64,000 bases of DNA, from NCBI GenBank assembly GCA_965644295.1, contig CBFFRP010000132.1, positions 62,001-126,000 on the forward strand, written 5' to 3'. The notes beneath the pieces are model-generated. The model had not been told where the DNA came from and ran no database searches. It saw only the letters and a list, made by a program, of their open reading frames with translations. Shown here piece after piece: positions 32,832 through 44,887 of the stretch. The number at the start of each line of letters is the position of its first letter. The first letter of the stretch is position 1. Both the position numbers and the translations under genes were made by a program. The DNA comes from Paraphysomonas bandaiensis (lineage: Eukaryota; Chrysophyceae).

Positions 32832-34740
32832 GCAATGATGAAATTTCAAATAGTTAATTGACAGCAGGACTAGGGAATATGCTACTGTATTGAATAATAT
32901 TGAACAATATATTGGTATTGTGTTACTGCAATATATATTGTTGACCCTATATAAAAATACTGCAATATTATTGTTGAGAAGCTGGATGCATTTTTTTGTA
33001 CACAATAGTAGTATGAATACATAAGCCCAACAACAGAATAAGACATCTAAGTGCAGATTAATGAGTCATGTACTTTTTATACATTAGAACTTCTGTGCAG
33101 CGCAGCTAAACTTGTTATCTCTGCTCCCTTAATTCGATTGTAAGATTCTATTGACTTTTGCTCATTTCATCACTACATAAAGTAAACTTTAATCGTCAGA
33201 TTAGATTGATTATTACTTTTATTATTGCATACACACAATTGTGTCATTTGGCATTGAGCTCTTATAATCAACATAAATTTATCATTCTGTAAGCAACCAC
33301 TGATAGACTTTCGTACCTTGAATCGTCAAGTTACTTCAGTTCACAGTTAGATATCTATAGAGCACATTGACCACATATTATTGTTTTCACATTGTTATTG
33401 TATTTATTATTAATACAGTTATAATTTACCCTCAACAAAGTCGGACTCGCACCTTTCCGTAATGTTCTGGGGGATAAGTACCGGAGATATTTCGTGGATC
33501 AAGTCGACTTCAAGGGCGGTGATATCAGAATTCTGTCAAGCAGGAGGAATTATACATCTGGGAAGACTTTAATTCTATACACAGGATATCTTATACGCAA
33601 CAACTTGAGCAGAACTTACCTGCTGAACGATAGAGAACCATCGGTTGACAATAATCACTTCCGGTATTGGCCACACGTGTAGTTGCAAGGAAGAATTTTG
33701 AATCTGCTTTAAGTTCCCCATTAGCAGGTCTACTTTTGTGGAATGACAGGTCGACTGTCTTCGTCAGGTTTTGTCTGGTTCCGATGAGTTCATTGACAGC
33801 AAGAGATTAAGTCTGACACCAAAACAGCTTCAAATACCTTTACTGTATAATATGTTGTATTGTAAATTTATTAAGAAAGGAGTGAATGGTTGGAGGTAAA
33901 TCGCCTGTTAGGCCTGACAATTACACGTTCTGTGAAATTGATGTTACCAGAGTTATGGAACGTATATACTCACGTCCGGAATATGGCACTGGCGTCTGGC
34001 CGGAACACGCCGGCCGTATAATACCCACCCCATGATCACTGATATCCAATCTCTTCGTGATCAATGGACTCTCGAGAAGTATACTGTGCTCCCCGTGACC
34101 AACTCTACGGTAATAGTCTGGATCGTGCACTGAGAGATACTGGAAGGATAGTGATGCTTTGCTTTCGCATAAACTGGCCCTCGCTGGCTGCGGCAGATCT
34201 CTGTGACCACATGGCATTTCTCATGCCCTACCGGGTGTTGTGTTATAGATCCAAGGTCAAGTCAATACAGCCCTGACATGGGACAAATCCTACAGAAATG
34301 GTAGAAATTGGGCCAAAACAAAGCTCGGACTTGTTGGCCTGAACAAAACGGCAGATGCTCTGACTGTGGCTTTCGGCTTGACTCTCTCAAAAACACATGT
34401 GTCTTGATTGTCCACAGGCCTCCATCTCTCAGAGATACACAAGAAGGAGTGTCTGCAGAATCTCCACATTGATCCAAATTCGTATATTGCTCTGCGGTAT
34501 TGTGTTCTGATTATTGTTGTGCGTTGTTACTATACGCTGTACTAACTGTGTAATACTATGATGGTGTAGGAGAAGTGCAACGGGTAGAAGGATGTCGTCG
34601 ACATTCGTGGCGACATCTATCCAACGACGACCCGAAGGAAGAGGTTCCACGAAAGCGCACGAGCAGGGTAAGTAATACTGTGAAAAGATGATGACGGGCC
34701 GTCATCTCCCAGCAAAAAGCAAATCTGATACCTCCCGCTG
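32832..34740. other. AT-rich DNA with transposon debris
   Basis: After the GT92 gene the sequence at 32865-32965 is rich in CAATATATTG units, like the hAT-like MITE at 53922. A head fragment of the SINE-like repeat lies at 33430-33497. From about 33500 to 34700 less AT-rich sequence has broken frames that look like old coding DNA (for example a frame around 34255-34400), but I cannot assign it to a family. Confidence 0.45.
33430..33497 (+). repeat. SINE-like dispersed repeat, copy 4 (head fragment)
   Basis: It matches the family head: CCCTCAACAAAGTCGGACTC, then GTTCTGGGGGATAAGTACCG, as at 52137. Similarity ends at about 33497. Confidence 0.7.
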
Positions 34741-35049
34741 TTGGAACTTCGTCAGGAAATGATGTCCGGTCTAGCAAAACTTCCTGATCTTTTTATGAGA
34801 AGAAACCCACTACCTGCGGATAATCCTCCACCTCCTAGTAATGTGCCCACAACGGCTGTTGCCGCGTCGTCTCCGAGCATAGGTACTAGTACTACTGGCA
34901 GTAGTAGTGGTGAAGATAGCTATATGCGTATGAAATGTATCCAAAATCAGGCTATTCGGTTGGAGCTTTTGCACTCTCAAGAGAGGCAACAAATGCAGCT
35001 ATATGAGAATATAATATTACAAAACACAAGTAGCAGGGCCAACTTGTAA
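34741..35049 (+). pseudogene. ORF of possible transposon origin
   Basis: 102 residues: a proline/serine-rich linker followed by a Gln/Glu/Arg helix (MRMKCIQNQAIRLELLHSQE). The layout resembles the C-terminal part of transposon accessory (Myb/trihelix-like) proteins, but no DNA-binding domain is intact upstream. I do not recognise the family. The reading frame reaches the segment without an ATG of its own context. Confidence 0.3.
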
Positions 35050-35289
35050 CTCAATAAATAATGCTAATAACAACTATACTTACGACTTTTTTTAATTTTT
35101 AACCTCTCATATATACAAATAACAGTAAAATAATAACTCAATACTTAGATATGAAACCTGGTGAGAGTGAAATCGCTTTACCAAGTTTTGGTATATTACC
35201 TCACTTAATCCTCAAACTTTGGTGTTAGGCCATTCTCAAGAATCTCTCTCGCAGAGCCTGGAGTACCTCAGTTGAACGATTCTGGACAG

Positions 35290-35972
35290 TAACTATATCT
35301 TTGAAGCTCATATGGAAAGCGTTTTTGGAACACAGTACAACTGCCCCTCAATGCGCGTGGACTAGGTGCCATTGAAACAGCAGTTATTACCCTCCTTCAA
35401 CCGCTCTATGCTGCAGCCGAACTAATGCTCCAAGATCGTAGTGAGCGTTATGCTGTCAACCCGAAGAGGCCACATCTACTCCCCCGTAGACGGCGTCAGC
35501 GACGTGGACACACACACGAAGCATCATACGCAGCAGCGCATGGCAGAGTCGGCAGTTTCCCCCCAGCTCGAGCCCAAAATGCAGCAATACACAATTTAAA
35601 TTGAGCAGTGCTCAGCGGGAGCCACGGGTTCTACGCTTACTACGTGTAAAGCACCCCTCCGGTCGTCTTCCTTTTCCATTATCCCCGCCTCAGCAGAGAC
35701 GCCACGATGCCGACTCCGTCAGCTACTCCTCTGCCCCAGGCCGAACTTGTAGCCAAAGCCACTCAAAGACACGCAGGAGCCCCAACATACCCCCTCGTCT
35801 ATGGATGTATCTCTGGTTAAGAGCACTTGACTCACTGGTAGGATATGAGAATTTGTGCTAGTTAGTTACTGGTTACTGGTAGAGGTCGATCTAGCTGGGC
35901 TAGTCTACATCTAACTACTCATCTGGTGTCGGTTCTTAACGCCTACTGCTAATCTGCTAATGATAAGATTTT
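35290..35972 (+). mobile_element. 3' fragment of a LINE-type element
   Basis: 35290-35590 keeps an open frame with LQPLYAAAELMLQDRSERYA, then a basic region. Afterwards 35841-35972 matches the 3' tail of the LINE at 10800-10925 (GTAGAGGTC...CTAG, then TTCTTAACGCCTACTGCTAA). The assignment rests on the shared tail; the coding part is not identified. Confidence 0.5.
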
Positions 35973-36365
35973 TATATACTTTATTAAGAAAAGTAGTGTA
36001 CATCAGGGCCAGTTGCAGGCTATTATAATGGCATTACCATTAGTGGTTACTAGGCCCTACTGTACATGTATAGAGTACTATAGAGTATAGAGCGAGAGGT
36101 ATGTAAAAGAAAGAAAATAACATCAAAAATAGACTTTTCTTGTTTTCCAGATATTTATATTTGGCGTATATTTTGTTCCCTGGCCCTGTTACATATTATA
36201 CTCCAGTCTATTAGAATATTATTACCTTACTTTTTACAAAATCCTCGGTCAATTACAACATAGTTTAGACTATTAGTTATTCTTAGAGTTACATAAAAAG
36301 TACTTTGTTACATGTCGTCAAATATAATTTATCATTTATAAATATTACTTGTGGTAGGTAAAAAT

Positions 36366-37138
36366 CTACGACACTTCCATGACGTCATCTTCTGTCTGAT
36401 AAAACATGCTCTCGAACTTTTGTTCTGTTTCTTCGGAATCTGCGCAAAGCAATCATCACAATGCATACACACTGTAACGCAAATAAAATTACCTATTGTG
36501 TGCACGGAGAGGTCGACCCAGGGTTCATTTTCCTCTTTTGTTTTGGCATAGGTATACGAGTTCAATCGCGATGCCTCAGACCTCTCATTCTCCTTTCTAC
36601 GCATGTGCACCTGTTCAGGTATTAGAGAACTCAAACTTTTAAAGAAAGAAAATATACGTACTACCTGTTGTAAAGGTTGCTTTGAATCAGCGTGTCCGGC
36701 CTCCCCATTTTCTTCGTCGGACATTGCTTCTATGATCTCCGTAGGGTACGCCAATCCGTCAAAGCTTGGTCTCAGCTGCAAAACTTCCTGCACAGGAGTA
36801 ATATGAATAGCCCCATCCCGCATTACACCAGCAGCGAGGAATGTGTTGTGATCGAGACGAGACGAGCACAGAGTCTGCGATGTGCCTGTAGGGGGCATAT
36901 CTGCTGCAAATATAGCGGGATTGTATGGCACATTTAGCTCAAGCTTCCTATGCTTTGGTTTAAATCGTGCGGACTTCGCATTCGGCGGGGCAGCATACAC
37001 TGGACGCAGCGGAAACTGCAGTAAATGCCTACACTCCAATTAATACACAATAAAAACATCAGCACAGCCTCACAATTGAGTCATATCAGACATATACACA
37101 TCAATCTCCCGAACCACTTCATCATCACATTCTGACAT
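36366..37138 (-). CDS. RNA polymerase III subunit RPC5/Rpc37 (POLR3E-like), short form
   Basis: Four exons were deduced on the minus strand: 37074-37138, 36665-37028, 36493-36610 and 36366-36439 (introns 45, 54 and 53 nt), giving 206 residues. The first exon encodes MSECDDEVVREIDVYMSD, matching the family start (…VVQEIDVYL…). It is followed by LLQFPLRPVY, FKPKHRKLELNV, LCSSRLDHNTFLAAGV, DGAIHITPVQEVLQLRPSF and EEPW-type NEPWVDLSVH. This is the part that pairs with Rpc53/RPC4 and joins the TFIIF-like subcomplex for Pol III initiation and termination. Human POLR3E is ~700 residues with a long C-terminal extension, while yeast Rpc37 is 282. The protein here ends soon after the conserved part. 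The 54-nt intron is in frame and stop-free. The acceptor and stop positions are inferred. Confidence 0.88.
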
Positions 37139-37210
37139 GCCTAACTTATGTGACACTCCAACACTGACTTAAACTGGAGTTCTGTCCTCAACCATTGTCT
37201 CATTGCACTG

Positions 37211-37715
37211 TACGTATGTATGTATGTATGTATGTATGTATGTATGTATGTATGTATGTATGTATGTATGTATGTATGTATGTATGTATGTATGTATGTA
37301 TGTATGTATGTATGTATGTATGTATGTATGTATGTATGTATGTATGTATGTATGTATGTATGTATGTATGTATGTATGTATGTATGTATGTATGTATGTA
37401 TGTATGTATGTATGTATGTATGTATGTATGTATGTATGTATGTATGTATGTATGTATGTATGTATGTATGTATGTATGTATGTATGTATGTATGTATGTA
37501 TGTATGTATGTATGTATGTATGTATGTATGTATGTATGTATGTATGTATGTATGTATGTATGTATGTATGTATGTACTGTATGTATGTATGTATGTATGT
37601 ATGTATGTATGTATGTATGTATGTATGTATGTATGTATGTATGTATGTATGTATGTATGTATGTATGTATGTATGTATGTATGTATGTATTTATGTGTAT
37701 GTATTTATGTGTACG
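37211..37715. repeat. (ATGT)n microsatellite between RPC5 and PRL genes
   Basis: About 480 bp of ATGT units from 37211 with one TGTACTGTATGT interruption near 37573, ending in ATTTATGTGTATG variants at 37690-37715. It lies between the divergent start codons at 37138 and 38079. Confidence 0.95.
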
Positions 37716-38078
37716 TATTTCATGAATACGTGCTCTGTGTGGCGTTGGTGTTGTTGTGTTTCTATCCAGGCACCATCGAGAAAAATATTAGTGGCTTGCA
37801 GTACTTTTCTCTCTGATGTGGTTGTTTTCAGCATAATTTATGCATCTCTTACAGTTTACATTTTCAACAATATATTTGTTAGACATAGACTTCCATTTTG
37901 TGGACCGATAGCGACTCTGTATAAGTTTCCGCATCCGTTGTGATTATAAGTCTTCCACCTGATTTACTTCTGGTGGTGGATCTCTGCTGAATTATTAAGA
38001 TCTCCTATTTTTCGCTAGCTCTTTTCGTTGCGGTGTGCATGCGACAACCCCCTTGATTTAAAAATTGTCGTTTCCACA

Positions 38079-38676
38079 ATGTCTTCAGCTGTTATCGCTA
38101 GTAAGCCCAGTCTAATTGAATATAGGCACCTGCGGTTTCTCATAATGGACGCCCCGAAGGAAACCAACCTTCATCTGTATTTAAAAGAGTGTGAAAAGCA
38201 TCATGTCACCGAAATTGTGCGCATATCTGAACCTACCTACAGCAGAGAAGAAGTTGAAAAAGCAGGAATTGAATTGCATGTAAGTTTAATGAGTCTAAGC
38301 TGTAAAATATATTCGTCATAAAGTGTAGGAAATGCATTTCGACGATGGAGCTAGCCCCCCAGAAGATATAATTAAGAAATGGAATGAACTTGTGAAGCGA
38401 ACATTCGGAACTCGAAATGATGATGATAAGTGCATTGCTGTTCACTGTGTTGCGGGCCTTGGAAGGGCGCCTGTTCTTGTTGCTATTGCTCTTGTGGAGA
38501 ATGGGCTAGACTCCATGTCTGCAGTCACCTATATCCGTGAACGACGGTAACTCCTTTTGTTATCTGTGTCTATTGTTTTGATATGTATGTATAGTCGAGG
38601 TGCAATTAATGCCGTTCAGCTTGCCTACCTTGAAAGCTATCAAGTCAGCCAGAAAAAGAAGTGCACGATTATGTAG
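38079..38676 (+). CDS. PRL-type (PTP4A) prenylated protein tyrosine phosphatase
   Basis: Three exons, 38079-38279, 38329-38546 and 38595-38676, with introns of 49 and 48 nt, give 166 residues (human PTP4A1 has 173). The P-loop is HCVAGLGRAPVLVA with nucleophile Cys107 and Arg113, and the general-acid loop is HFDDG. Both are PRL hallmarks; the Ala after Arg replaces the Ser/Thr of other PTPs. The C terminus is a lysine patch plus a CTIM CAAX box, so farnesylation and membrane attachment are expected. The position of the redox cysteine of animal PRLs (VRVCDATY) reads VRISEPTY here. The family regulates membrane signalling and binds CNNM magnesium transporters; which of these applies here is inference. 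The short exons would be missed without the splice joins. Confidence 0.95.
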
Positions 38677-39049
38677 ATGGTATGGACGAATCAAGTTATA
38701 TTTACTTGCTCTATATGTAGTTCATTACAGTGAAAATAGTACATACCAAAGTGTAGCAGCCTCGCATATTCGTAGTATCAATATTAGCGAGTACGAATCT
38801 GGCTTGATTTACGTTGCAGCTGGTGATATTTATACTCCTTATTAGTTTATTAGTGCTAGACCGTAATAGTTCTGGTTAGGTATATTATAATGATAGTAAT
38901 TTATGAATTAGATAGACACCGCTAGCAATATTTTAATCAATTTACATTGTGTAGTTATATTTCCCGCGTTCAGTGGTAAAATATACACGAAAAGTGGAAA
39001 ACATAAAGCCAGTTTTCTGTTGTGATCCAGCGGTACTGTAGCAGGTAAA
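38677..39049. other. Intergenic AT-rich DNA
   Basis: No feature recognised between the PRL stop codon and the small MITE at 39050. Confidence 0.5.
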
Positions 39050-39164
39050 GGGCTGCGTAACAATTTACTTCAAATGCTTTTATTGCATATTAATTGCCAA
39101 TTATTGGCTAATTAAATTAGCTACTCGTTACAAGCACGAACAGCAATAAATTGTTACGCAGCCT
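39050..39164. mobile_element. Short MITE/foldback element
   Basis: A 115-bp element with perfect 17-bp inverted ends GGCTGCGTAACAATTTA (39051-39067 and 39147-39163). No target duplication is evident and there is no coding capacity. Confidence 0.7.
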
Positions 39165-39320
39165 TGACAGTACTAAGTACTAATGTATAATGTATTATCT
39201 CAAAGTATTAAGATTCAGCTTAATACAAGATAGTATCTGCGAGTTACAAGTTATAATGTTCATAAATATGGTGATGGTGTATACACATGTGATGTAAATG
39301 CTCAACAAGTATTAAACCAT

Positions 39321-40560
39321 ATGGCACATGACACACAATGCATAACAAAACTACATACAAGCAATATTGATATTACTGTTATGCATGCTATTAGAAATTG
39401 CGATGACATTGATGAGTTAACCGATACACCAACGAGTGTACAAGATGCTGTTTCAGGTAAACATAAGCAGCAGTGGATTGATGCGATAAACAAAGAATAT
39501 TTACTCTCCAGAGGAAAGGGTGCTGGAAATATGCTTTGTTACCACCAGGGGCACGAGCAATCAGAGGAAAACTCACCTTTAAAATCAAAAGGAAGCAGAA
39601 AGACATAAAGTTTGAGGCTCGACTGGTCGCCTAGGGATTCACACAAATCCCAGGTATTGATTATAATGATACGTACAGTCCCGTCGCGAAAGCAACATCA
39701 TTGCGAACAATTATTGCTCTTTCAACCATCATGAGACTCAAACTTCACCAAATTGACTTCTTTACCACTGCTTATATCAATGCTGATCTCGAGGAGGACA
39801 TATATATATGCATCCCCTCCTGGCTTGAACATTCCTGACGGCAAAAAGTACTCAAACTACTTAATAGTATCTATGTTCTAAAGCAAGCAGGTTTAAATTG
39901 GTATAAGTGCGGTACACACTCTATGCTAGATATATATCTGACTCCCGTGTATATTCAAAAAGCAAATAAATCGTAGGATTATGCTAATAGCTCTGTATGT
40001 GGACGATATTATTATAGCATATGCATCTGACACCGATATCCAACAATTCAAAGACCACTTATCCAAAAAATTCGAAATTACGGATCTCGGACTCTTAGAT
40101 TATTACTTAGGCATTTCCATATTTACCAAAAGACTTCGATAAGAATATCACGATACTATAAGTCAGGAACAATATGATGTCACCAAAATACTGGACAAAT
40201 TAAATATGTCAAACTGTAAACCAATGTCTACACCAATGTCGCTCTTGTTCAATGGCTACGCTCCTTATTATCAGAAATTGGTTTCAAACTTCTAATCTCA
40301 ACAGCTATTTGGTGTGATAATAAAGGTGCAGCCCAATTATGTTACAACCTTACTCATCATTGCCGTACAAAACATATCGCAATCCGATATCACGTCATTC
40401 GAGAACATATTGCCGAGATATCATGAACTGAATTATTAAATAACATCACTTTACACTCTAATAATCACAACATTGTTTTACTATTACTAAGTCAATTCTT
40501 TATTCAGAACGCAGTCAATACAGATTACAGATCATCCTTGCCCTTTCATAAATAATATAC
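39321..40560 (+). pseudogene. Decayed Ty1/Copia retrotransposon pol (RT and RNase H)
   Basis: Plus-frame remnants in the right order are QQWIDAINKEY (39465), ARLVA followed by a stop, GIDYNDTYSPVAKATSLRT (39650-39710), QIDFFTTAYINADLEEDIY, then LNSIYVLKQAGLNWYK. These are followed by the catalytic LYVDDIII (about 39985-40010), TDLGLLDYYLGI and the RNase H end WCDNKGAAQL...HCRTKHIAIRYHVIREHI (40310-40410). Several stops and frame changes interrupt the gene. LTRs were not identified. Confidence 0.85.
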
Positions 40561-40985
40561 GTTGTAATTTTGAATTGCCATATGTGTTAATACGTTAATG
40601 CACTAAGAGATAAGATTTAAAACCTTCATACATTGTCAAATTTATTGTCACAGGCGATTGAGTACTCAACGCATATATAGTCCAACATCCAACAGACTTC
40701 GACTTATTCTAACAAGGCAGCCTCACCCCATTCTTAGCAAGATGAGCGCTAACGCAATAACCAACATAAAGTACCTTTAGTGCTGTAAAACGCATTCTTG
40801 ATAAGCCCGGTGTCATTTTAAATTCCAAACATGCAAGTAAACTAACTAAAAATCATCATTCCCCATAATTCTTCATATTTACAAACCAGAGCTACCGATA
40901 TAAAAAACTACGCATATCGCTATAGAAATATCTACGGACAGGGATTTGTGTAGACGAAATATACATAAAGTACAAAAGTGTTGGC

Positions 40986-41770
40986 CTAAAATAGGAGTTC
41001 CTTAAAATATGCCTCCATTCCAAATGCGTCGTCAATCCGAGTGGATGTCTTAATATCCTCATGATTTGAGGATGCCTCAGCCCCTGACCCGGTCCTCGTA
41101 GTAGGTTCCACCTCCTTGCTAGCAGGATCTAATTTTTCTCGCTTTCGTTTTTTTTCTTTTTCGCTATTATCAGAATCGTGATTTGATCGTTTCGATTTAT
41201 GACGACGAGAGCGTTCCTTCTGTTCGGGGCTAGTGCTTTCGGTAGAAGAACGACTACTAGATTTCGCCAGAGAGCGAGCCTTTTTGTAAAACAGCTTTCG
41301 AGCACAATCCTCGCATGCTCTCACTTTAACTAATTCAAATTTTACCTCATTATTCTCTCGATATCTAAAAGGAACTTCATAGCTTATGAGTCCACAATTA
41401 CGATCACAAGATAGTGAACCACACACGAACTGTCCCTTTCCGGAAACAACTTCTTTCTCTACTCTCCACCGCAATCCAATCTTTCCATCAGTATATCTGG
41501 ACAGGTCACAAAGTGCATACTCCTAGAAAAAAATGAATTTGATAACTAGAGTACCCACAACATCACCTTAAATAGCCTGTTGTAATATTTTCTAGCCATT
41601 CTGATCTCCCAGCTCTTACTGAGTAACGTGCTGTCATCTTCATCATTTCTAACAAATTGGTGGTGCTGGCGTAAAGCAACTATATCGTCTGAGAGAAGAT
41701 CATCCGTATACTGCCTCTTGCCGATATCTACAAGGCGGGTGTGGAGAGAAAACGAATCACTGTCTGCCAT
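40986..41770 (-). CDS. FRA10AC1-like spliceosome-associated protein
   Basis: Two exons, 41567-41770 and 40986-41522, with a 44-nt intron, give 246 residues. Family landmarks are HHQFVRNDEDD, WEIRMARKYYNRLFKEY across the splice join, LSRYTDGKIGLRWRVEKEVVSGKGQFVCG, and CDRNCGLISYEVPF. VKVRACEDCARKL follows, with two CxxC-like cysteine pairs that suggest a zinc site. After these come an RS/KR-rich basic segment and the C-terminal acidic-aromatic end MEAYFKELLF. Human FRA10AC1 is 315 residues and is detected in C-complex spliceosomes; the N terminus here is shorter. Nuclear pre-mRNA splicing role inferred from the family. Confidence 0.9.
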
Positions 41771-42155
41771 TTGTTAAATCGATACTATTCTGAAGCAATA
41801 GCTGATAAGGGGCTTCTACATCTGCAGTGTATAGTTGACACCTTAGCACGGCAGGAAGAGTGTCTGGTTTTCCAGACGAGCATATGATTTGATGACTTTG
41901 TTTGTGTTATTGGTATACGGTATACCTTATACAGTTCACTCGCGCTATGGTGGACGATATATGGTAGAGGTACAGTATATCCCGATATAGGAATTCCTTA
42001 CGCTACGTAGATAGATGATGTACCTGCCTTAAACCCTTGGGTATATTTTTGTTCAAAGATGCCTCAAATATTGAGACAACAATTATCCGTATTCTAGTCG
42101 TAGTTGTATATTAGTAATATAGAGTAGTTTTGCTTCAATTTATTTCCGAAAAATA

Positions 42156-44059
42156 AGGCTCACCCCATACAAGGCCAAAACTCGAGCTCCAATATTCTCT
42201 CCATACAAGCAAATTTCTCGAGAATTGCAAAACTCGACTTTTGAGAAACTCGACTTTTATTTTCTCACCATACAGGCAATAAATACTGCAAACTGATCAG
42301 TCATATTGCTTATTACTTCCTATGTATGTAATCATAGTCAGCCACAAGAATGACCACTGATATCGATGCACTTAAAGAGTTTGAATGGGAGAGAATGAGA
42401 TCTGCGATCTATTCGGAACAAAGGGTCTGAAACTTGGCACGCAAGCGAATAAAAATCCTGAAAATTTTGAAGGAAAAGAAGGAGCTACCCGAGGCATGTG
42501 AGACCACCTTAGCCAAGATAATCTCGCTGCTTTCGTCATGAACACTTTAACGAACTATTTTTAAACAATTTCGATTTAACGTATGAGAAAGCGAGAACTT
42601 CCCGGTTTAATGTAAAATTAAATACAACCAAGGACCTTCTGATAGGTATGGTACATAACAGAGTATGGTCAAACTTTATGAGTATGTCTGAGAATGACAT
42701 CAACACAATGTTGTCTATTTTAGAAGAAGAGAACCCTAAAGATTTCGATATCCTTGTCAATGTGTATGTCATAGAACAATAGATATTGATAATTTGGGAA
42801 ATACTTAAAAGTTGCAAGTATTTATGAAGATACTACGTCGTAGTTGGCTAGACGCAACTGCTATTTCGCTGCCTCTGACGTCATGTATTTTATTGATCTG
42901 CATCATGGATAAAGTGTACCAAAATGACTAAGACTTATATTATAACCGATGACTGATAGAGATTTACTTGACAATATAGTGTCTGATGGTTTATTAGATG
43001 CATAGATATTTTAAGCAAGTATACTAATAAGTGAATAAAAGGAGATGAAATAACTTGTCCCGAAAGTTTCCAAAATACAACAGATGAGATAATACAGCAG
43101 TGAATGTCTGTTATTAGCAATAGACGTGTAAGATGTAAGAGTCAGAACTAGTTAAGCAAACTGAGATAATACAAGGAAACGAAAAATTCCAAGATTTTAT
43201 TGATGCTTAATTAGAAATGTTAAATATATTATACATTGACATGTATATTATTGGACATTGACTCATAGTGCACAATTGCCTGAAAGGATTGCCTAGCCCC
43301 TTGGTCAAGAAATTAATCGTCAAAGAGATCATGTCCCTGACTGAAGCTAATAAGAAATATTGACACATTGGTCCCTCTGTGACAAAAACTTCCCTCGTAG
43401 AAGTATCCACGAAAAGCCGTTATGAAGTGGAATGTACAGAATTGATGATGTCTTCCCACCCATAGATGCAGTGATCTCACTCCATAGAGCGTCCAGATAA
43501 ACAAGTGCTTGGCCCTTCCGATGCCATAAATCGGAGCATGTGAATTCCCAGTTCAATTTCTTATTCCTACTCTGCACAAAAATTAGGGGAAATCCACGTG
43601 GCTGTGTCCACATCGACTCCTTGTATGGTAACTGATAAAGAAGCATCGAGGAGGTAAAGTATAAATTAGAATGACTCGTGCGACAAAGGCACTCTCGCAC
43701 GCAACAGTAAACTTGTTCCCAAAGTAAAGTCGTCTGAGCTCGCTTAAAGCTCTTATATCTCTGGCTGAGTAAGATCAATTATTCGATATCTACGACAGCA
43801 TATCGCTTCCACAACGCCACTTTCAGCCATCTTCTGCGAATACAATGTGCCCGACATTGAATCAAATCATAATAACATGTTACATTGTTGTATACATGCA
43901 TCATTCGGTCGAATGTAGATGAAAATCGACTTTGGCCAAAGTCGATAAAAAAGTCGGTAACCTCATTTTCTTTTCGATCGAGGTTGCCGAGTAAATCTCA
44001 AGTTTGGCAAAAGTCGAGTATTGCATTTCTCGAGATTTGGCCTTGTATGGAGTGACCCT
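42156..44059. mobile_element. ~1.9-kb TIR DNA transposon remnant, PIF/Harbinger-like ends
   Basis: The left end GGCTCACCCCATACAAGG (from 42157) and the inverted right end GGGTCACTCCATACAAGG (to 44058) match over ~30 bp with few differences. Inside each, CTCGA-rich subterminal repeats follow. TAA flanks both ends, which fits the 3-bp TWA duplications of PIF/Harbinger. Internal frames are broken; a plus-frame fragment near 42560-42780 looks once coding but no transposase motif is recognisable. Confidence 0.65.
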
Positions 44060-44887
44060 AAGATGCTGACTGCCGATAGGTGCTGTGTCCTACAGTACAC
44101 CACCTTCTTATCGGCTCCAGATAGGTATTGGATATAAAACGATACCCGACACCTAGGCACACTACAAGAATATACACTCAGTGATAAGAAATACGTCAGA
44201 TCAACAGATTCAAGAACTCGTGTAACAATCAACACTAAGCGGTCGTTCCTTTCTAGGAATGTGAACATGAGTCTGGCGACTGTTTATACCGGGTATAGTC
44301 TATACCTCCATGAAGTGAGTGAAGTGAATAAGATACATCAATGAGTACAGCCGAAGGTAGCTTGTGTTGAATATTTTAGTTTACTTGTATTGCCTACACG
44401 TAGTATTTTAATCACGAAATTCAATGTGCATTGCTGATGTGACGTATTCACTATAATATGATAAGAAATAGTTTAGATGAAAGCTATAAAATATATTACA
44501 GATTGTGGCATATATGAAATATGAAACTATATCTTCGTACTGAGTAGCTTTCCACTCAGTTGAAATTAAACTTTGACGCCTGCATTAGCTCTTCCTTTAT
44601 ACACTCTTAGACCATAAAAGGCAAGAAAGCTATGAGTATATATGAAGAGCCAAGGCAGATAAATTAGTTAGATATTGCAAGAGAAACTTGCATTACATAT
44701 AGATATGTAGATGAGGCTATATTGGCTCCCATTAAGTATTCACATATGACACCTCGATGTACAAACTCTACAAATGTACTAGTGTCAAATATACACACTA
44801 TCGTAATAAAACAACATCTCTATTACTGCTTCGTGAAATATGTTCACAGAATATGACCGAAATTCGGAGTTGGATTTCGAAAAGTAG
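44060..44887. other. Intergenic AT-rich DNA
   Basis: No gene, RNA or repeat recognised between the TIR element and the small gene on the minus strand. Confidence 0.5.

Noticed and set aside
43347-43778. 143-residue minus-strand ORF inside the TIR element
   Set aside because: No transposase motif is visible on either strand and neighbouring frames are broken. Not reported as a gene.
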